Positions 29,534-42,108 are shown, counted from the stretch's first letter. The stretch: 64,000 nucleotides of DNA from Enterobacter sp. kpr-6 (GCF_900116015.1 NZ_FOYH01000002.1:271163-335162); one strand, 5' to 3'. Notes: a model not told the origin generated them from the letters alone. Numbers and translations: made by a program.

Positions 29534-31138
29534 TTATTGCGTCTGTTGAATTAAATTTTGTTTTACGGCGCTGGCGATACTTTCCACCTGCGGGCCGTAA
29601 ATAACCTGAATGTCGTTCTCCGTTGCCCGAATAAATCCGCTGGCACCACTACGTTTCAGTGCCGATTCATCCACTTTATCCATGTCGTTTATTTTCACCC
29701 GCAGGCGGGTAAAGCAGCAGTCTACGTGTTGAATATTCCCGCGCCCGCCTAAGCCTTCAATAATGAGCGCGGTTTCGCCGGTCGGTTCGTTATTACCGGA
29801 TAATGCACCCTGTACGCTGTCTTCTTCTTCACGACCTGGCGTGCGGGCGTTGGTGCGTAAAATTACCCATTTGAAAACGAAGTAATACACCGGTGCCCAA
29901 ATAGCGCCCTGAAGCAGACTGAACCACCAGTGAGTTTTCGCCCCGCCAAGGACGCCGAATACCATGAAGTCGATAAACCCGCCCTGAATATTGCCGATCA
30001 TCAGACTCAGTAATTGCGCGCCGGCAAAAGAGAGCCCGGTCATGACCGCGTGGAATAAGAACAGAATGGGTGAGACAAAGATGAAGCTGAATTCCAGCGG
30101 CTCGGTGATGCCGGTGGTAAAGGAGGCCAGCGCCCCCGCCATCATTAAGGCTTTGACGCGCTGTTTATGCTCAGGTTTCGCACAGCGGTAAATCGCCAGC
30201 GCCGCGGCGGGCAGGCCAAACATCATCACCGGAATTTTGCCCTGTGCCAGAAAACGCGTGGCCTCGCGGGTGATATCATCGGCCAGCGCACCTGGATGGG
30301 CCAGCGCATAGTTGAAGATGGAGAGCGCGCCAATCACGCTTTCGTTATCGACATGCACCATGCCGCCGACCGGGGTAAAGCGCACGGTTTCGTTGAGAAT
30401 ATGGTGTAAACCGGTCGGGATCAGAATGCGTTCGGTAAAGGCGTAAATAAAGGTGCCGAACGGCCCGGACTCGCCAATGAATTCGCCAATTTTAATAATG
30501 CCGCTGGCAATGACCGGCCAGATTAATGACATTAATACGCCCACCAGCGGCAGGACGATCACCGTAATAATCGGAACAAAGCGGCGGCCACCAAAGTAGG
30601 CGATGGCCGCCGGGAGTTTAATCGTATAAAAACGGTTGTGCAGTAATACGGTGACGAACCCGGCAATGACCCCACCGAGCACACTCATCTGGTAGGAAAA
30701 TATGCCCAACGTGTTCGCAAATTCAGCGGAATACATCACCGCTTCGGTCGGGCTGTAGCCTTTTTCCACAAAGGCTGCGACGGAAGTGGTGGCAGGCGTT
30801 AAGCCCTGAACCGTGAGGCTGAAATTCACCCCGACGTGAAACGTAATAAAACCGATAACCGCCGCCAGCGCCGCAGTGGGTTTTTCATCCCGCGCAAGAC
30901 CAATAGCGGCAGCGATAGCAAACAATAAGGGTAAATTCGCAAACAGCGATCCGGCCACTTTACGAATAAAGCCGATGATGTGCTGCATTAGCTGTGCGTT
31001 GAGTATTTCTTCACTGACAATCGCGGGATTCTGCAATGCCGCCGCAAGGCCGAGGAAAATACCGGCGGCGGCAATCACCGAAATCGGCATCATTAATGCC
31101 TTTCCCAAATCTTGTAAAAATTCACCTGCGCGACTCAT
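29534..31138 (-). CDS. PTS alpha-glucoside transporter subunit EIICB
   Basis: 534 residues. The N-terminal EIIC domain (about 1-420, ten or so TM segments) has the Glc-family GITEPLEFSF motif. After a hydrophilic linker the C-terminal EIIB domain (about 450-530) has VDCCFTRLRVKI; the second Cys aligns with the phosphorylated Cys of the family. It imports and phosphorylates an alpha-glucoside; the GH4 enzyme cleaves the product. No EIIA domain is present, so a Glc-type EIIA from elsewhere (Crr) must be used, as in GlvCB and MalX. Confidence 0.9.
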   Translation of the reverse strand: MSRAGEFLQDLGKALMMPISVIAAAGIFLGLAAALQNPAIVSEEILNAQLMQHIIGFIRKVAGSLFANLPLLFAIAAAIGLARDEKPTAALAAVIGFITFHVGVNFSLTVQGLTPATTSVAAFVEKGYSPTEAVMYSAEFANTLGIFSYQMSVLGGVIAGFVTVLLHNRFYTIKLPAAIAYFGGRRFVPIITVIVLPLVGVLMSLIWPVIASGIIKIGEFIGESGPFGTFIYAFTERILIPTGLHHILNETVRFTPVGGMVHVDNESVIGALSIFNYALAHPGALADDITREATRFLAQGKIPVMMFGLPAAALAIYRCAKPEHKQRVKALMMAGALASFTTGITEPLEFSFIFVSPILFLFHAVMTGLSFAGAQLLSLMIGNIQGGFIDFMVFGVLGGAKTHWWFSLLQGAIWAPVYYFVFKWVILRTNARTPGREEEDSVQGALSGNNEPTGETALIIEGLGGRGNIQHVDCCFTRLRVKINDMDKVDESALKRSGASGFIRATENDIQVIYGPQVESIASAVKQNLIQQTQ

Positions 31139-31188
31139 AGCGTGATCCTTAGGGTGTGAGGTTTTTTATGGATCGAGAACGTGAGATG

Positions 31189-31256
31189 AGTATAGCCAGA
31201 GTGGATGTATAGTTGTCTAGCCCACTAGGGTTGGAATAAGAGATTGATCACAGAAT
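31189..31256 (-). promoter_or_regulatory. Probable promoter/operator of the alpha-glucoside operon
   Basis: On the minus strand there is a -10-like TATACT (31194-31189). Around 31211-31233 the sequence CTAG-CCCA-CTAG could be the GntR operator. A half-conserved CRP site (TGTGA-N6-TCTTA, centre about 31244) lies roughly 62 bp from the expected start, a normal class I spacing. All assigned by eye. Confidence 0.4.
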
Positions 31257-31278
31257 GGGCGGGGGAGAGGAAGTTTTA

Positions 31279-31398
31279 CCCCTCACCCCGGCCCTCTCCC
31301 TTAGGGAGAGGGAGAAAGGCAAGTCCGCGCCCGGGCTGTACTCCCTACCCAAGCTCGGGCTGTCCCCTCTCCCTCAGGGAGAGGGTTAGGGTGAGGGT
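31279..31398. repeat. Palindromic intergenic repeat, copy 3
   Basis: Left unit CCCTCACCCCGGCCCTCTCCC, linker containing GGCAAGTCCGCGCCCGG, right inverted unit ending GGTTAGGGTGAGGG. Between the regulator and the PTS gene. Confidence 0.9.
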
Positions 31399-31416
31399 GA
31401 AAATGAGAGGCCAGCT

Positions 31417-32151
31417 CTAAGGCCGTTCAGCCGTCAGCGTAAACCGGTAATGCTGCTGGTTATAAAAAATCTCCGACACCTCAAACGGCACGCCGTCGCG
31501 TAGCCAGGCGACAGACGTGGCGTGCAGCACCGGTTCGTCGCGGTTGATGCCGAGCATATCGCGCACTTCCTGCGACGGGAGTTCAGCGCGGATCTCTTTG
31601 TCCGAACGCCCGACCGCATAGCCTTTGCGGCTGATATAGCCATATTTGGACGCGTTCAAATCAGCTTCGCTTAAATCCTCAAACGGCGCGGTAATCATCC
31701 ATGACTGCTCAAACACAAACGGCACGTCGGCAAGCAGGCGCAGGCGTTTCATAAACCACACCGCGCTGCCTGCCGGGAGTTGCAGCTTTTCAGCGATGTC
31801 GTCGGGGGCACTCTCACGTGACAGGCAGATCAGGCGATTGATCACAGGCTCATCCAGACCCAGCGTGGCTTCGCTTGAGGAGAGATGGCGGTCCAGCGGC
31901 AGCGGAATGCGCAGCGTTTTTTTGGTATGGGCGACAAAGGTACCCTGCCCGCGCCGACGCTCGACTTTGCCCTGTCGCACCAGGTAATCCACCGCTTTAC
32001 GGGCGGTCATGCGCGAAATAGAAAACTGCTGGCACAACTCATTTTCGGAAGGAATGGCATCGCCCGGACGCAAAACCCCGGCGCTGATTTTCCCGGTCAG
32101 ATACTGCTCAAGTTGCAGATAAACCGGGACGGTTGAATGTTTATCGATCAT
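31417..32151 (-). CDS. GntR/HutC-family sugar-responsive regulator
   Basis: 244 residues: N-terminal winged HTH (about 1-72, PSENELCQQFSISRMTARKAVDYLVRQGKVERRRGQGTFVA), then a UTRA effector domain ending YNQQHYRFTL. GntR-UTRA proteins usually repress neighbouring sugar genes and are released by a sugar phosphate. It lies immediately upstream of the PTS and phospho-alpha-glucosidase genes on the same strand, with copies of the palindromic repeat on both sides. It is the likely local repressor of that pair. Confidence 0.88.
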   Translation of the reverse strand: MIDKHSTVPVYLQLEQYLTGKISAGVLRPGDAIPSENELCQQFSISRMTARKAVDYLVRQGKVERRRGQGTFVAHTKKTLRIPLPLDRHLSSSEATLGLDEPVINRLICLSRESAPDDIAEKLQLPAGSAVWFMKRLRLLADVPFVFEQSWMITAPFEDLSEADLNASKYGYISRKGYAVGRSDKEIRAELPSQEVRDMLGINRDEPVLHATSVAWLRDGVPFEVSEIFYNQQHYRFTLTAERP

Positions 32152-32247
32152 AAGAGTACTCCGCGCAGACTGCGGCGTATGTTAGCGACCCCACCGCAAA
32201 GAGACAAGTCGGGGAGAAGGAGCAAGGAAGGGGGTGGAGGGCGGAGC

Positions 32248-32383
32248 CCCCTCACCCCGGCCCTCTCCCCAGGGGAGAGGGAGAAAGGCCAGTCCGCGCG
32301 CGGCTGTTCCCAGGGAAGATGGGAAAGGTCAGTACGCGCTCGGACGGTTCCCTCTCCCTGAGGGAGAGGGTTAGGGTGAGGGT
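32248..32383. repeat. Palindromic intergenic repeat, copy 4
   Basis: Left unit CCCTCACCCCGGCCCTCTCCC, longer linker with two GTCAGTACGCG/CAGTCCGCGCG variants, right unit ending GGTTAGGGTGAGGG. Between the GntR gene and rhlE. Confidence 0.9.
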
Positions 32384-32391
32384 AATATGTG

Positions 32392-33729
<1,338 letters not shown>

Positions 33730-33924
33730 AACAACTCCGAACCACCCTGACCGTTTACGGTGTAGTTTTCAGGGAGATCAATAACGTGACAGATGACAAA
33801 AACCACAATGTCATGAAGGGGCGGAGTGTAGCAGCTTTTGTGACGTGCCGCATAAATTATCCCTGGAGCGGTTGCCAGCAAAATAATTCACTGGGCTTTA
33901 CAAGTTCAAAAAACAAGCATATTT

Positions 33925-33944
33925 TTAATCAATCGATTGATTAA
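33925..33944 (+). promoter_or_regulatory. CecR operator (20-bp perfect palindrome)
   Basis: TTAATCAATC/GATTGATTAA, a perfect dyad 14 bp upstream of the cecR ATG. It sits where a TetR-family autorepressor would act, and its core agrees with my memory of the E. coli CecR box. It could also control rhlE in the other direction. Confidence 0.8.
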
Positions 33945-33958
33945 TTCTGATAGCCGCT

Positions 33959-34636
33959 ATGAATGCATCCCTGAAAACAACGAAAGGTGAACAGGCGAAA
34001 AGCTTGCTGATCCGCGCCGCCCTCGCCCAGTTCGGCGAGTATGGCCTGAATGCCACCACCAGGGACATTGCTGCCCAGGCCGGGCAAAATATCGCCGCCA
34101 TCCCCTACTATTTCGGCTCAAAAGAGGATTTGTACCTCGCCTGCGCCCAGTCGATTGCCGATTTTATTGGCGAGAACTTCCGCCCGCACGCCGAAGCCGC
34201 CGAGCGCCTGTTTAACGAGACGCCGCCGGACAAAGCCGCGATGCGCGCGCTGATCCTGCGCGCCTGCCACAACATGATCCAGTTGCTCACCGAGGACGAA
34301 ACCCTGCCGCTGAGCAAATTTATTTCCCGCGAACAGCTCTCGCCCACCCGCGCCTACCACCTGATCCATGAGCAGGTGATTGAGCCGCTACATAGCCATT
34401 TAACGCGTCTGATCGCGGCCTACACCGGGCGCGACGCGCAAGATACCCGCACCGTTTTGCACACTCATGCCCTGCTTGGGGAGATCCTCGCCTTCCGTCT
34501 GGGGCGCGAAACGCTCCTGTTGCGGGCGGGCTGGACCTCGTTTGATGAGGACAAAACGGCGCAAATTTATGACGTTATTTGCTGTCATCTCGATCTCATT
34601 CTGGAAGGATTAACGTTGAGGAATCCGGAGTTATGA
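33959..34636 (+). CDS. cecR: TetR-family regulator CecR (YbiH)
   Basis: 225 residues. The N-terminal HTH ([30 protein letters not shown]) precedes a helical ligand-binding domain. E. coli CecR represses rhlE and the ybhGFSR operon and influences sensitivity to cefoperazone and chloramphenicol. The last 4 bp overlap ybhG (ATGA), so it heads the cecR-ybhGFSR operon. The palindrome just upstream of its start is the likely autoregulatory site. Confidence 0.95.
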   Translation: MNASLKTTKGEQAKSLLIRAALAQFGEYGLNATTRDIAAQAGQNIAAIPYYFGSKEDLYLACAQSIADFIGENFRPHAEAAERLFNETPPDKAAMRALILRACHNMIQLLTEDETLPLSKFISREQLSPTRAYHLIHEQVIEPLHSHLTRLIAAYTGRDAQDTRTVLHTHALLGEILAFRLGRETLLLRAGWTSFDEDKTAQIYDVICCHLDLILEGLTLRNPEL

Positions 34637-35628
34637 AAAAACCCGTTGTCATTGCCTTAGTGGTTGCCGGACTGGTCGCGGCCATCGGCCTGGGCACGCT
34701 GTGGTATCAAAGTCGCCAGCCGGAACCGCTGACCCTGTACGGGAATGTGGATATTCGCACGGTGAATCTGAGTTTCCGCGTCGGCGGGCGCTTGCAGGCG
34801 CTCAAAGTCGATGAGGGCGACGCCCTGAAAGCGGGCCAGACGCTGGGTACGCTCGATCCCGCGCCTTATCAGAACGCGCTGCTTCAGGCGAAGGCCAACG
34901 TCTCGACCGCACAGGCGAAATACGATCTCATCACCGAGGGTTACCGCGCGGAGGAGATCGCCCAGGCGCTGGCGGCAGTCAACCAGGCGAAAGCGGCGTA
35001 TGACTACGCGCAGAACTTCTACCAGCGCCAGCAGGGGCTGTGGAAAACGCGGGTAATTTCCGCCAACGATCTGGAAAACGCCCGCTCCTCCCGTGACCAG
35101 GCACAGGCAAGTTTAAAATCGGCGCAGGATAAACTCAGCCAGTTCCGCGCCGGGAATCGCCCGCAGGAGATCGCTCAGGCAAAAGCCAGCCTTGAACAGG
35201 CCCAGGCGCAGCTTGCCCAGGCCGAACTGGATCTGCACGACACCACCCTCGTAGCCCCGACTGACGGCACGGTGCTGACCCGCGCCGTGGAGCCGGGCAG
35301 TATGCTGAACGCGGGCAGCACGGTACTCACCGTCTCGCTGACCCACCCGGTCTGGGTGCGCGCCTATGTCAGCGAACGCAATCTGGGTGACGCTAAACCG
35401 GGACGCGAGATTTTGCTCTATACCGACGGTCGCCCGGATAAGCCGTATCACGGCAAAATTGGTTTCGTCTCGCCGACGGCGGAGTTCACGCCGAAAAGCG
35501 TAGAGACGCCGGATCTGCGCACCGATCTGGTCTACCGTCTGCGCATTATCGTTACCGATGCCGACGACGCCCTGCGCCAGGGGATGCCGGTGACCGCCAC
35601 CTTCGATGCGGGACAGCCGCATGAGTGA
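34633..35628 (+). CDS. ybhG: HlyD-type membrane-fusion protein YbhG
   Basis: 331 residues. It has an N-terminal TM/uncleaved signal anchor (about 1-25), lipoyl half [24 protein letters not shown], a long helical hairpin with QAK/QAQ repeats, second lipoyl half [23 protein letters not shown], and a beta-barrel. The start at 34633 overlaps the cecR stop; a longer in-frame start inside cecR is rejected. It is the periplasmic adaptor of the YbhFSR ABC exporter. Confidence 0.95.
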   Translation: MKKPVVIALVVAGLVAAIGLGTLWYQSRQPEPLTLYGNVDIRTVNLSFRVGGRLQALKVDEGDALKAGQTLGTLDPAPYQNALLQAKANVSTAQAKYDLITEGYRAEEIAQALAAVNQAKAAYDYAQNFYQRQQGLWKTRVISANDLENARSSRDQAQASLKSAQDKLSQFRAGNRPQEIAQAKASLEQAQAQLAQAELDLHDTTLVAPTDGTVLTRAVEPGSMLNAGSTVLTVSLTHPVWVRAYVSERNLGDAKPGREILLYTDGRPDKPYHGKIGFVSPTAEFTPKSVETPDLRTDLVYRLRIIVTDADDALRQGMPVTATFDAGQPHE

Positions 35629-37360
35629 TTCCGCCATTGTGTTGCGCGGCCTGGTAAAACGCTTCGCCGGGATGGATAAACCCGCCGTGGCGCGGCTGGA
35701 CTGTGAAATTCAGTCCGGCTATGTCACAGGCCTGGTCGGGCCGGACGGTGCGGGCAAAACCACGCTGATGCGAATGCTGGCGGGGCTGATGAAGCCCGAT
35801 GAAGGCGAGGCGCAGGTGCTCGGTTTTGATCCCATCCAGGACGACCGCGCCCTGCACGCGGTGCTCGGCTATATGCCGCAAAAATTCGGCCTGTATGAAG
35901 ATCTGACGGTGATGGAAAACCTCAATCTGTATGCCGATTTGCGCTCGGTGACCGGCGAGGTTCGCCAGCAAACCTTCGCCCGGCTGCTGGAATTTACCGC
36001 CCTCGGTCCCTTTACCGGACGGCTGGCGGGCAAGCTCTCCGGCGGCATGAAGCAGAAACTGGGCCTCGCCTGCACGCTGGTGGGCGAGCCGAAAGTGCTG
36101 CTGCTTGATGAGCCCGGCGTTGGCGTCGATCCCATTTCCCGCCGCGAACTCTGGCAGATGGTGCACGAACTGGCAGGTGAAGGGATGCTGATTTTGTGGA
36201 GCACCTCCTATCTGGACGAAGCCGAACAGTGCCGCGAGGTGCTGCTGATGAACGAGGGCGAGCTGCTTTATCAGGGTGAGCCGAAAGCGCTGACCCAAAC
36301 CCTCACCGGACGCAGCTTTCTGCTTAAAAGCCGGCAGGAGAACAACCGCCGCCTGTTGCAGCGCACGCTGAAACTCCCCCAGGTGAGCGACGGGATGATT
36401 CAGGGCAAATCGGTGCGTCTGATTATCAAAAAAGAGGCCAGCATCGACGATATTCGCGCCGCCTCCGGGATGCCGGAACTTGAGATCGCGGAAACCGCCC
36501 CGCGCTTTGAAGATGCGTTTATCGATCTGCTCGGCGGCGCGGGCGCGTCGGAATCACCGCTTGGGGCTATTCTGCACACCGTCAGCGGCAGCAGTGATGA
36601 AACCGTGATTGAAGCCCAGGCGTTAACCAAAAAATTCGGTGATTTCGCCGCCACCGACGACGTCAATTTCAGCGTGAAGCGCGGGGAAATTTTCGGCCTG
36701 CTGGGGCCCAACGGCGCGGGCAAGTCCACCACCTTTAAAATGATGTGCGGCCTGCTGGTACCGACCTCCGGCAAAGCGCTGGTGCTCGACATGGATCTGA
36801 AAGTTAGTTCCGGCAAAGCGCGGCAGCGGCTGGGCTATATGGCGCAAAAATTCTCGCTGTACGGCAATTTGACCGTCGAGCAAAACCTGCGCTTTTTCTC
36901 CGGCGTCTATGGCCTGCGCGGGCGGGCGCAAAATGAAAAAATCAGCCGCATGAGTGAGGCGTTCGGCCTGAAAAGCATCAGTTCGCACGCCACGGATTCG
37001 CTGCCGCTCGGCTTTAAACAGCGTCTCGCGCTGGCCTGCTCACTGATGCACGAGCCGGACATTCTGTTTCTTGATGAGCCGACCTCCGGCGTCGATCCCC
37101 TCACCCGCCGCGAGTTCTGGCTGCACATCAACAGCATGGTGGAAAAAGGCGTAACGGTGATGGTGACCACGCACTTTATGGACGAGGCGGAATATTGCGA
37201 CCGGATCGGGCTGGTGTATCGCGGCAAGCTGATTGCCAGCGGCACGCCGGACGCGCTCAAAGAGCAGGCCGCCGATGAAGCGTGCGCCGACCCGACCATG
37301 GAGCAGGCGTTTATCCGGCTTATCAACGACTGGGATAAGGAGCACACCGATGGCAAATAA
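35621..37360 (+). CDS. ybhF: ABC exporter ATP-binding protein YbhF (two fused nucleotide-binding domains)
   Basis: 579 residues carrying two complete ABC ATPase domains. The first has Walker [10 protein letters not shown] and signature LSGGMKQKL. The second begins near residue 330, with GPNGAGKST and a degenerate signature LPLGFKQRL. It energises the YbhS-YbhR permease pair; in E. coli the system exports tetracycline-like drugs and has been linked to Na+/Li+ efflux. The start ATGAGTGA overlaps the ybhG stop by 8 bp. Confidence 0.95.
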   Translation: MSDSAIVLRGLVKRFAGMDKPAVARLDCEIQSGYVTGLVGPDGAGKTTLMRMLAGLMKPDEGEAQVLGFDPIQDDRALHAVLGYMPQKFGLYEDLTVMENLNLYADLRSVTGEVRQQTFARLLEFTALGPFTGRLAGKLSGGMKQKLGLACTLVGEPKVLLLDEPGVGVDPISRRELWQMVHELAGEGMLILWSTSYLDEAEQCREVLLMNEGELLYQGEPKALTQTLTGRSFLLKSRQENNRRLLQRTLKLPQVSDGMIQGKSVRLIIKKEASIDDIRAASGMPELEIAETAPRFEDAFIDLLGGAGASESPLGAILHTVSGSSDETVIEAQALTKKFGDFAATDDVNFSVKRGEIFGLLGPNGAGKSTTFKMMCGLLVPTSGKALVLDMDLKVSSGKARQRLGYMAQKFSLYGNLTVEQNLRFFSGVYGLRGRAQNEKISRMSEAFGLKSISSHATDSLPLGFKQRLALACSLMHEPDILFLDEPTSGVDPLTRREFWLHINSMVEKGVTVMVTTHFMDEAEYCDRIGLVYRGKLIASGTPDALKEQAADEACADPTMEQAFIRLINDWDKEHTDGK

Positions 37361-38483
37361 ACGTCTGAGCGGGCGGCGGGTGCGCGCCCTGTGCGTAAAA
37401 GAGACGCGCCAGATTGTGCGCGATCCCAGTAGCTGGCTGATTGCTTTTGTGATCCCCCTGCTGCTGCTGTTTATCTTTGGCTACGGCATCAATCTTGATT
37501 CCAGCAAACTGCGGGTCGGCGTACTGGTGGAGCAGCGCAGCGAAGAAGCGCTCGATTTCACCCACGCGCTGACCGGTTCGCCTTATATCGACGCCACGAT
37601 CAGCGACAGCCGCCCGCAGCTTGTCGAAATGATGCAGGCCGGACGCATTCGCGGGCTGATTGTCATCCCGCCTGATTTTGCCCAGAAGATGACCCGTACC
37701 GGCGACGATGCGCCGATCCAGGTGATCACCGACGGCAGCGAACCGAACACCGCCAACTTTGTGCAGGGCTACGCGCAGGGGATCTGGCAGCTATGGCAGG
37801 CACAGCGCGCCTCCGATCGCGGCGAGACGTTCGAGCCGCTGATCGACGTGCAGATGCGCTACTGGTTTAACCCCGCCGCCGTCAGCCAGCACTTTATTAT
37901 TCCCGGTGCGGTAACCATTGTGATGACTGTGATCGGCGCGATCCTGACGTCGCTGGTGGTGGCGCGCGAGTGGGAACGCGGCACTATGGAGGCGCTGCTG
38001 TCGACCGAAGTGACCCGGGTGGAATTGCTGCTGTGCAAGCTCATCCCCTATTACTTTCTCGGCATGCTGGCGATGCTGCTCTGTATGCTGGTGTCGGTGT
38101 TTGTGCTCGGCGTGCCGTATCGCGGTTCGTTGCTGCTGCTGTTTATTATCACCAGCCTGTTTTTGCTCAGTACGCTGGGGATGGGGCTGCTGATTTCCAC
38201 GCTGACCCGCAATCAGTTTAACGCCGCGCAGGTGGCACTGAACGCCGCGTTTTTACCGTCGGTGATGCTCTCCGGGTTTATTTTTCAGATCGACAGTATG
38301 CCCGCCGCCATTCGTGCGGTGACCTACATTATTCCGGCGCGTTATTTCGTCGGCACCCTGCAAAGCCTGTTTCTGGCCGGGAATATTCCGGCAGTGCTGG
38401 TGGTGAATACGCTGTTTCTGGTGGCCTCGGCGGTGATGTTTATCGGCCTGACGTGGATGAAAACCAAGCGGCGACTGGATTAA
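37350..38483 (+). CDS. ybhS: ABC-2 type exporter permease YbhS
   Basis: 377 residues, E. coli-like length. One N-terminal TM (about 27-47), a large periplasmic domain (about 50-180), then five TM helices, typical of ABC-2 permeases. [32 protein letters not shown] forms the coupling region. The start at 37350 lies inside the end of ybhF (11-bp overlap); a much longer in-frame reading inside ybhF is rejected. Confidence 0.95.
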   Translation: MANKRLSGRRVRALCVKETRQIVRDPSSWLIAFVIPLLLLFIFGYGINLDSSKLRVGVLVEQRSEEALDFTHALTGSPYIDATISDSRPQLVEMMQAGRIRGLIVIPPDFAQKMTRTGDDAPIQVITDGSEPNTANFVQGYAQGIWQLWQAQRASDRGETFEPLIDVQMRYWFNPAAVSQHFIIPGAVTIVMTVIGAILTSLVVAREWERGTMEALLSTEVTRVELLLCKLIPYYFLGMLAMLLCMLVSVFVLGVPYRGSLLLLFIITSLFLLSTLGMGLLISTLTRNQFNAAQVALNAAFLPSVMLSGFIFQIDSMPAAIRAVTYIIPARYFVGTLQSLFLAGNIPAVLVVNTLFLVASAVMFIGLTWMKTKRRLD

Positions 38484-38492
38484 GGAGCAACC

Positions 38493-39599
38493 ATGTTGTA
38501 TCGACTCTGGACACTGATTCGTAAAGAGCTGCAATCACTTTTGCGCGAGCCGCAAACACGGGCGATCCTCGTCGTGCCGGTGCTGATTCAGGTGCTGCTG
38601 TTTCCGTTTGCCGCCACCCTTGAGGTCACCAATGCCACCATCGCTATTTATAACGAAGATAACGGCAAGCACGCCATTGAACTGACTCAGCGCTTCGCCC
38701 GCGCCAAAGCCTTTACCCATGTGCTGATGCTCCACAGCCCGCAGGAGATCCAGCCCACTATCGACACGCAAAAAGCGCTGCTGCTGGTGCGCTTCCCGGC
38801 GGACTTTTCGCGCAATCTGGATACTTTTAACCCGGCCCCTATGCAGTTGATCCTCGACGGGCGTAACTCCAACAGCGCGCAAATCGCCGCCAATTACCTG
38901 CAGGAGATCGTCAAGGATTACCAGCTTGAACTGCTCACCGACAAGCCCAAACCCAACAACAGCGAACTGGTGGTGCGCAACTGGTATAACCCGAATCTGG
39001 ATTACAAATGGTTTATTGTGCCGTCGCTGATCGCCATGATCACCACCATCGGGGTGATGATTGTTACTTCACTGTCGGTGGCGCGCGAGCGCGAACAAGG
39101 TACGCTCGATCAGCTTTTGGTTTCGCCGCTCGCCACCTGGCAAATTTTTGTCGGTAAAGCGGTGCCCGCGCTGATTGTGGCGACTTTTCAGGCCAGCATC
39201 GTGCTGGCGGTGGGGATTTTTGCCTACCAGATCCCGTTTGCCGGATCGCTTACGCTGTTTTATTTCACGATGCTGATTTACGGCCTGTCGCTGGTGGGAT
39301 TTGGGCTTTTGATCTCCGCCCTGTGCAATACGCAACAGCAGGCGTTTATCGGCGTGTTTGTGTTTATGATGCCGGCGATCCTGCTCTCCGGTTATGTCTC
39401 GCCGGTGGAGAACATGCCGGTGTGGTTGCAGAACCTGACGTGGGTAAATCCGATCCGGCATTTCACCGACATTACCAAGCAGATTTATTTGAAGGATGCG
39501 AGTCTGGGGATTGTCTGGCACAGCCTGTGGCCGCTACTGGTGATAGCGGCCACCACGGGATCAGCGGCGTATGCGATGTTTCGCCGGAAAATTGCCTGA
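38493..39599 (+). CDS. ybhR: ABC-2 type exporter permease YbhR
   Basis: 368 residues, a paralogue of YbhS with the same plan: one N-terminal TM, periplasmic domain, five TM helices. The motif is [33 protein letters not shown]. Forms the transmembrane heterodimer with YbhS. An AAGGAG site 6 bp before the ATG, and 9 bp after ybhS, ends the cecR-ybhGFSR operon. The 3' end overlaps the convergent ybhQ by 39 bp. Confidence 0.95.
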   Translation: MLYRLWTLIRKELQSLLREPQTRAILVVPVLIQVLLFPFAATLEVTNATIAIYNEDNGKHAIELTQRFARAKAFTHVLMLHSPQEIQPTIDTQKALLLVRFPADFSRNLDTFNPAPMQLILDGRNSNSAQIAANYLQEIVKDYQLELLTDKPKPNNSELVVRNWYNPNLDYKWFIVPSLIAMITTIGVMIVTSLSVAREREQGTLDQLLVSPLATWQIFVGKAVPALIVATFQASIVLAVGIFAYQIPFAGSLTLFYFTMLIYGLSLVGFGLLISALCNTQQQAFIGVFVFMMPAILLSGYVSPVENMPVWLQNLTWVNPIRHFTDITKQIYLKDASLGIVWHSLWPLLVIAATTGSAAYAMFRRKIA

Positions 39600-39971
39600 G
39601 GTTTTGTCTTTCATCAGCAGGGAAATAATGGCGGGTCCGGCGAGGATCACTGCGCCCGCCAGCGCCAGCAGCAGGTTATTGTGCAGCACGCGGGAGAGCA
39701 GCCAGACCGCAATCATTGCCGCACCGAAATACCAGGTGGTGGTCAGCTCTTCCAGCACATCGCCCGTTTCACGAAAGCGCACGTCATGATGACGCTGTAA
39801 CGCCAGCATCAGCAGTACCGTGACGCCATAAAGCACGCATAACCCCAGGCCAACGCGTACCAGCGAGCCGTTCATCCAGCTCATCACCAGCACCGCCACG
39901 ATCAGTAAATGCAGCATTATCTGCCAGCAACTCAGGCCTGTCGCGACACGAATACGTTGTTGCCACTTCAT
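39561..39971 (-). CDS. ybhQ: Inner membrane protein YbhQ
   Basis: 136 residues with four hydrophobic segments, the same length as E. coli YbhQ. The start at 39971 ([17 protein letters not shown]) matches the family; an upstream in-frame start giving 171 residues is rejected. Function unknown. It converges on ybhR with a 39-bp 3' overlap. Confidence 0.92.
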   Translation of the reverse strand: MKWQQRIRVATGLSCWQIMLHLLIVAVLVMSWMNGSLVRVGLGLCVLYGVTVLLMLALQRHHDVRFRETGDVLEELTTTWYFGAAMIAVWLLSRVLHNNLLLALAGAVILAGPAIISLLMKDKTSGNFPAKHRIRR

Positions 39972-40102
39972 GACTTGTCTCCGGATAGACGATTGTAGGT
40001 ATTGAGAGTACCGGACTTTACGGAAAAATCCGTAACCCCGCATCTTTTTGTGACAAGGACTACACTTTATTTTCATCAGGATAGTGATGCGGGAAGGAAA
40101 AA

Positions 40103-40864
40103 ATGACGCAAAAAACCCGGCAATTCTCGTTAAAAGTGCTCACCATTAACACACACAAGGGCTTCACAGCGTTTAATAAACGCTTCATTTTACCGGAACT
40201 TCGCGACGCGGTGCGTACCGTGGGCGCGGATATTGTCTGTTTGCAGGAAGTGCTCGGCGCACACGAAGTGCACCCGCTGCATGTGGAAAACTGGCCCGAC
40301 ACGACACATTACGAATTCCTGGCTGATACCATGTGGAGCGATTTTGCCTACGGGCGCAACGCGGTCTACCCGGAAGGGCACCACGGAAATGCCGTGCTCT
40401 CCCGGTATCCCATTGAACATTATGAAAACCGCGATGTGTCGGTTGAAGGCAGTGAAAACCGTGGCCTGCTCTACTGCCGCATTGCGCCGCCCGACCTGGA
40501 TCATCCGATCCATGTCATCTGCGTGCATCTGGGGCTGCGCGAGGCGCACCGGCAGGCACAGCTCGACATGCTGGCACAGTGGGTGAATGCCCTCCCGGAA
40601 GGCGAACCGGTGCTGGTGGCGGGCGATTTTAATGACTGGCGGCAAAAGGCGAATCATCCGCTGAAAACCAAAGCGGGCCTCGATGAGATTTTTACCCGTG
40701 CGCATGGCCGTCCGGCGCGCACCTTCCCGGTCAGCATGCCGGTGCTGCGCCTCGACCGTATCTATGTCAAGAATGCCAGTGCCAGCGCGCCCACGGCGCT
40801 GCCGCTGCGTAACTGGCGTCATTTGTCCGATCATGCGCCACTCAGTGCGGAGATCCACTTATGA
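40103..40864 (+). CDS. ybhP: Endonuclease/exonuclease/phosphatase-family protein YbhP
   Basis: 253 residues of the EEP fold (sphingomyelinase/exonuclease III-like) with metal and catalytic motifs [23 protein letters not shown] and SDHAPL. Substrate unproven. Overlap with clsB (4 bp) and the conserved ybhP-clsB-ybhN order suggest a phospholipid-related job, as a phosphodiesterase beside a cardiolipin synthase. Confidence 0.94.
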   Translation: MTQKTRQFSLKVLTINTHKGFTAFNKRFILPELRDAVRTVGADIVCLQEVLGAHEVHPLHVENWPDTTHYEFLADTMWSDFAYGRNAVYPEGHHGNAVLSRYPIEHYENRDVSVEGSENRGLLYCRIAPPDLDHPIHVICVHLGLREAHRQAQLDMLAQWVNALPEGEPVLVAGDFNDWRQKANHPLKTKAGLDEIFTRAHGRPARTFPVSMPVLRLDRIYVKNASASAPTALPLRNWRHLSDHAPLSAEIHL

Positions 40865-42108
40865 AATGTAGCTGGCGAGAAGGAAACCGAATCCAGCTTC
40901 TGGAGAACGGCGACGAATATTACCCGGCGGTCTTTGAGGCCATTGAAAACGCACAGCGCAAGGTCATTCTTGAGACATTTATCTGGTTTGAAGACGAGGT
41001 GGGCTGCAAGCTGCATGGGGTGATCCTGCGCGCAGCCCAGCGCGGCGTGGATATTGAAGTGTTGCTCGACGGCTACGGTTCGCCGGATTTAAGCGATGAA
41101 TTTGTCCACGAACTGACTTCCGCAGGCGTGGTGTTCCGCTATTACGATCCGCGTCCGCTGCTGCTCGGGATGCGCACTAACGTGTTCCGCCGGATGCACC
41201 GCAAAATCGTGGTGATCGACAATACCGTGGCGTTTGTCGGCGGCATTAACTATTCCGCCGAGCATATGTCGGACTACGGCCCGGAGGCCAAACAGGATTA
41301 CGCCGTGCGCGTTGAAGGCCCGGTGGTGGAAGACATTTTGCAGTTTGAGCTGGAAAACCTGCCGCAGAACGCGCAGACCCGCCGCTGGTGGCGTCAGCGC
41401 CGCCGTCATCAGGCGGAGGAAAACCGCAAGCCGGGCGAGGCGCAGGCGCTGTTTGTCTGGCGCGATAACGACGATCACCGCGACGACATTGAGCGTCATT
41501 ATCTGAAGATGCTGGCGAACGCCAAACGTGAAGTGATCATCGCCAACGCCTATTTCTTCCCCGGTTACCGCCTGCTGCATGCGATGCGCAATGCCGCGCG
41601 GCGCGGGGTGCGGGTCAAACTGATTGTGCAGGGTGAGCCGGACATGCCGATTGTGAAAGTCGGGGCCGAACTGCTCTACAACTATCTGCTGAAAGGCGGC
41701 GTGCAGGTGTATGAATATCGCCGCCGTCCACTGCACGGCAAAGTGGCGCTGATGGACGATCACTGGGCGACCGTCGGTTCCAGTAACCTCGATCCGCTCA
41801 GTCTGTCGCTGAATCTGGAAGCTAACCTGATCATCCATGACCGCACCTTTAACCAGACGCTGCGGGAGAATTTGCAGGGAATTATTGCCCAGGACTGTAA
41901 ACGGGTGGATGAAACCATGGCCCCGAAACGCACCTGGTGGAATCTGGCGAAAAGCGTGGTGGTGTTCCACTTCCTGCGTAAATTCCCGGCGCTGGTGGGC
42001 TGGCTGCCTGCTCATACGCCGCGACTGGCACAGGTCGAACCCCCGGTACAGCCGGAGATTGAAACCCAGGATCGGGTTGATCCGCAAAACTCAGGGGCAA
42101 AATTCTGA
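40861..42108 (+). CDS. clsB: Cardiolipin synthase B ClsB (YbhO)
   Basis: A 415-residue phospholipase-D-superfamily enzyme with two HKD motifs: [18 protein letters not shown] (near 110) and [18 protein letters not shown] (near 293). In E. coli ClsB makes cardiolipin from phosphatidylglycerol and can also make PG from PE and glycerol. It has no N-terminal TM helices, unlike ClsA. Start and stop overlap ybhP and ybhN, so the three genes form one operon. Confidence 0.96.
   Translation: MKCSWREGNRIQLLENGDEYYPAVFEAIENAQRKVILETFIWFEDEVGCKLHGVILRAAQRGVDIEVLLDGYGSPDLSDEFVHELTSAGVVFRYYDPRPLLLGMRTNVFRRMHRKIVVIDNTVAFVGGINYSAEHMSDYGPEAKQDYAVRVEGPVVEDILQFELENLPQNAQTRRWWRQRRRHQAEENRKPGEAQALFVWRDNDDHRDDIERHYLKMLANAKREVIIANAYFFPGYRLLHAMRNAARRGVRVKLIVQGEPDMPIVKVGAELLYNYLLKGGVQVYEYRRRPLHGKVALMDDHWATVGSSNLDPLSLSLNLEANLIIHDRTFNQTLRENLQGIIAQDCKRVDETMAPKRTWWNLAKSVVVFHFLRKFPALVGWLPAHTPRLAQVEPPVQPEIETQDRVDPQNSGAKF

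Noticed and set aside
41089-42087. 332-codon open frame antisense to clsB
   Set aside because: Shadow of clsB, whose HKD motifs and length are fully conserved.
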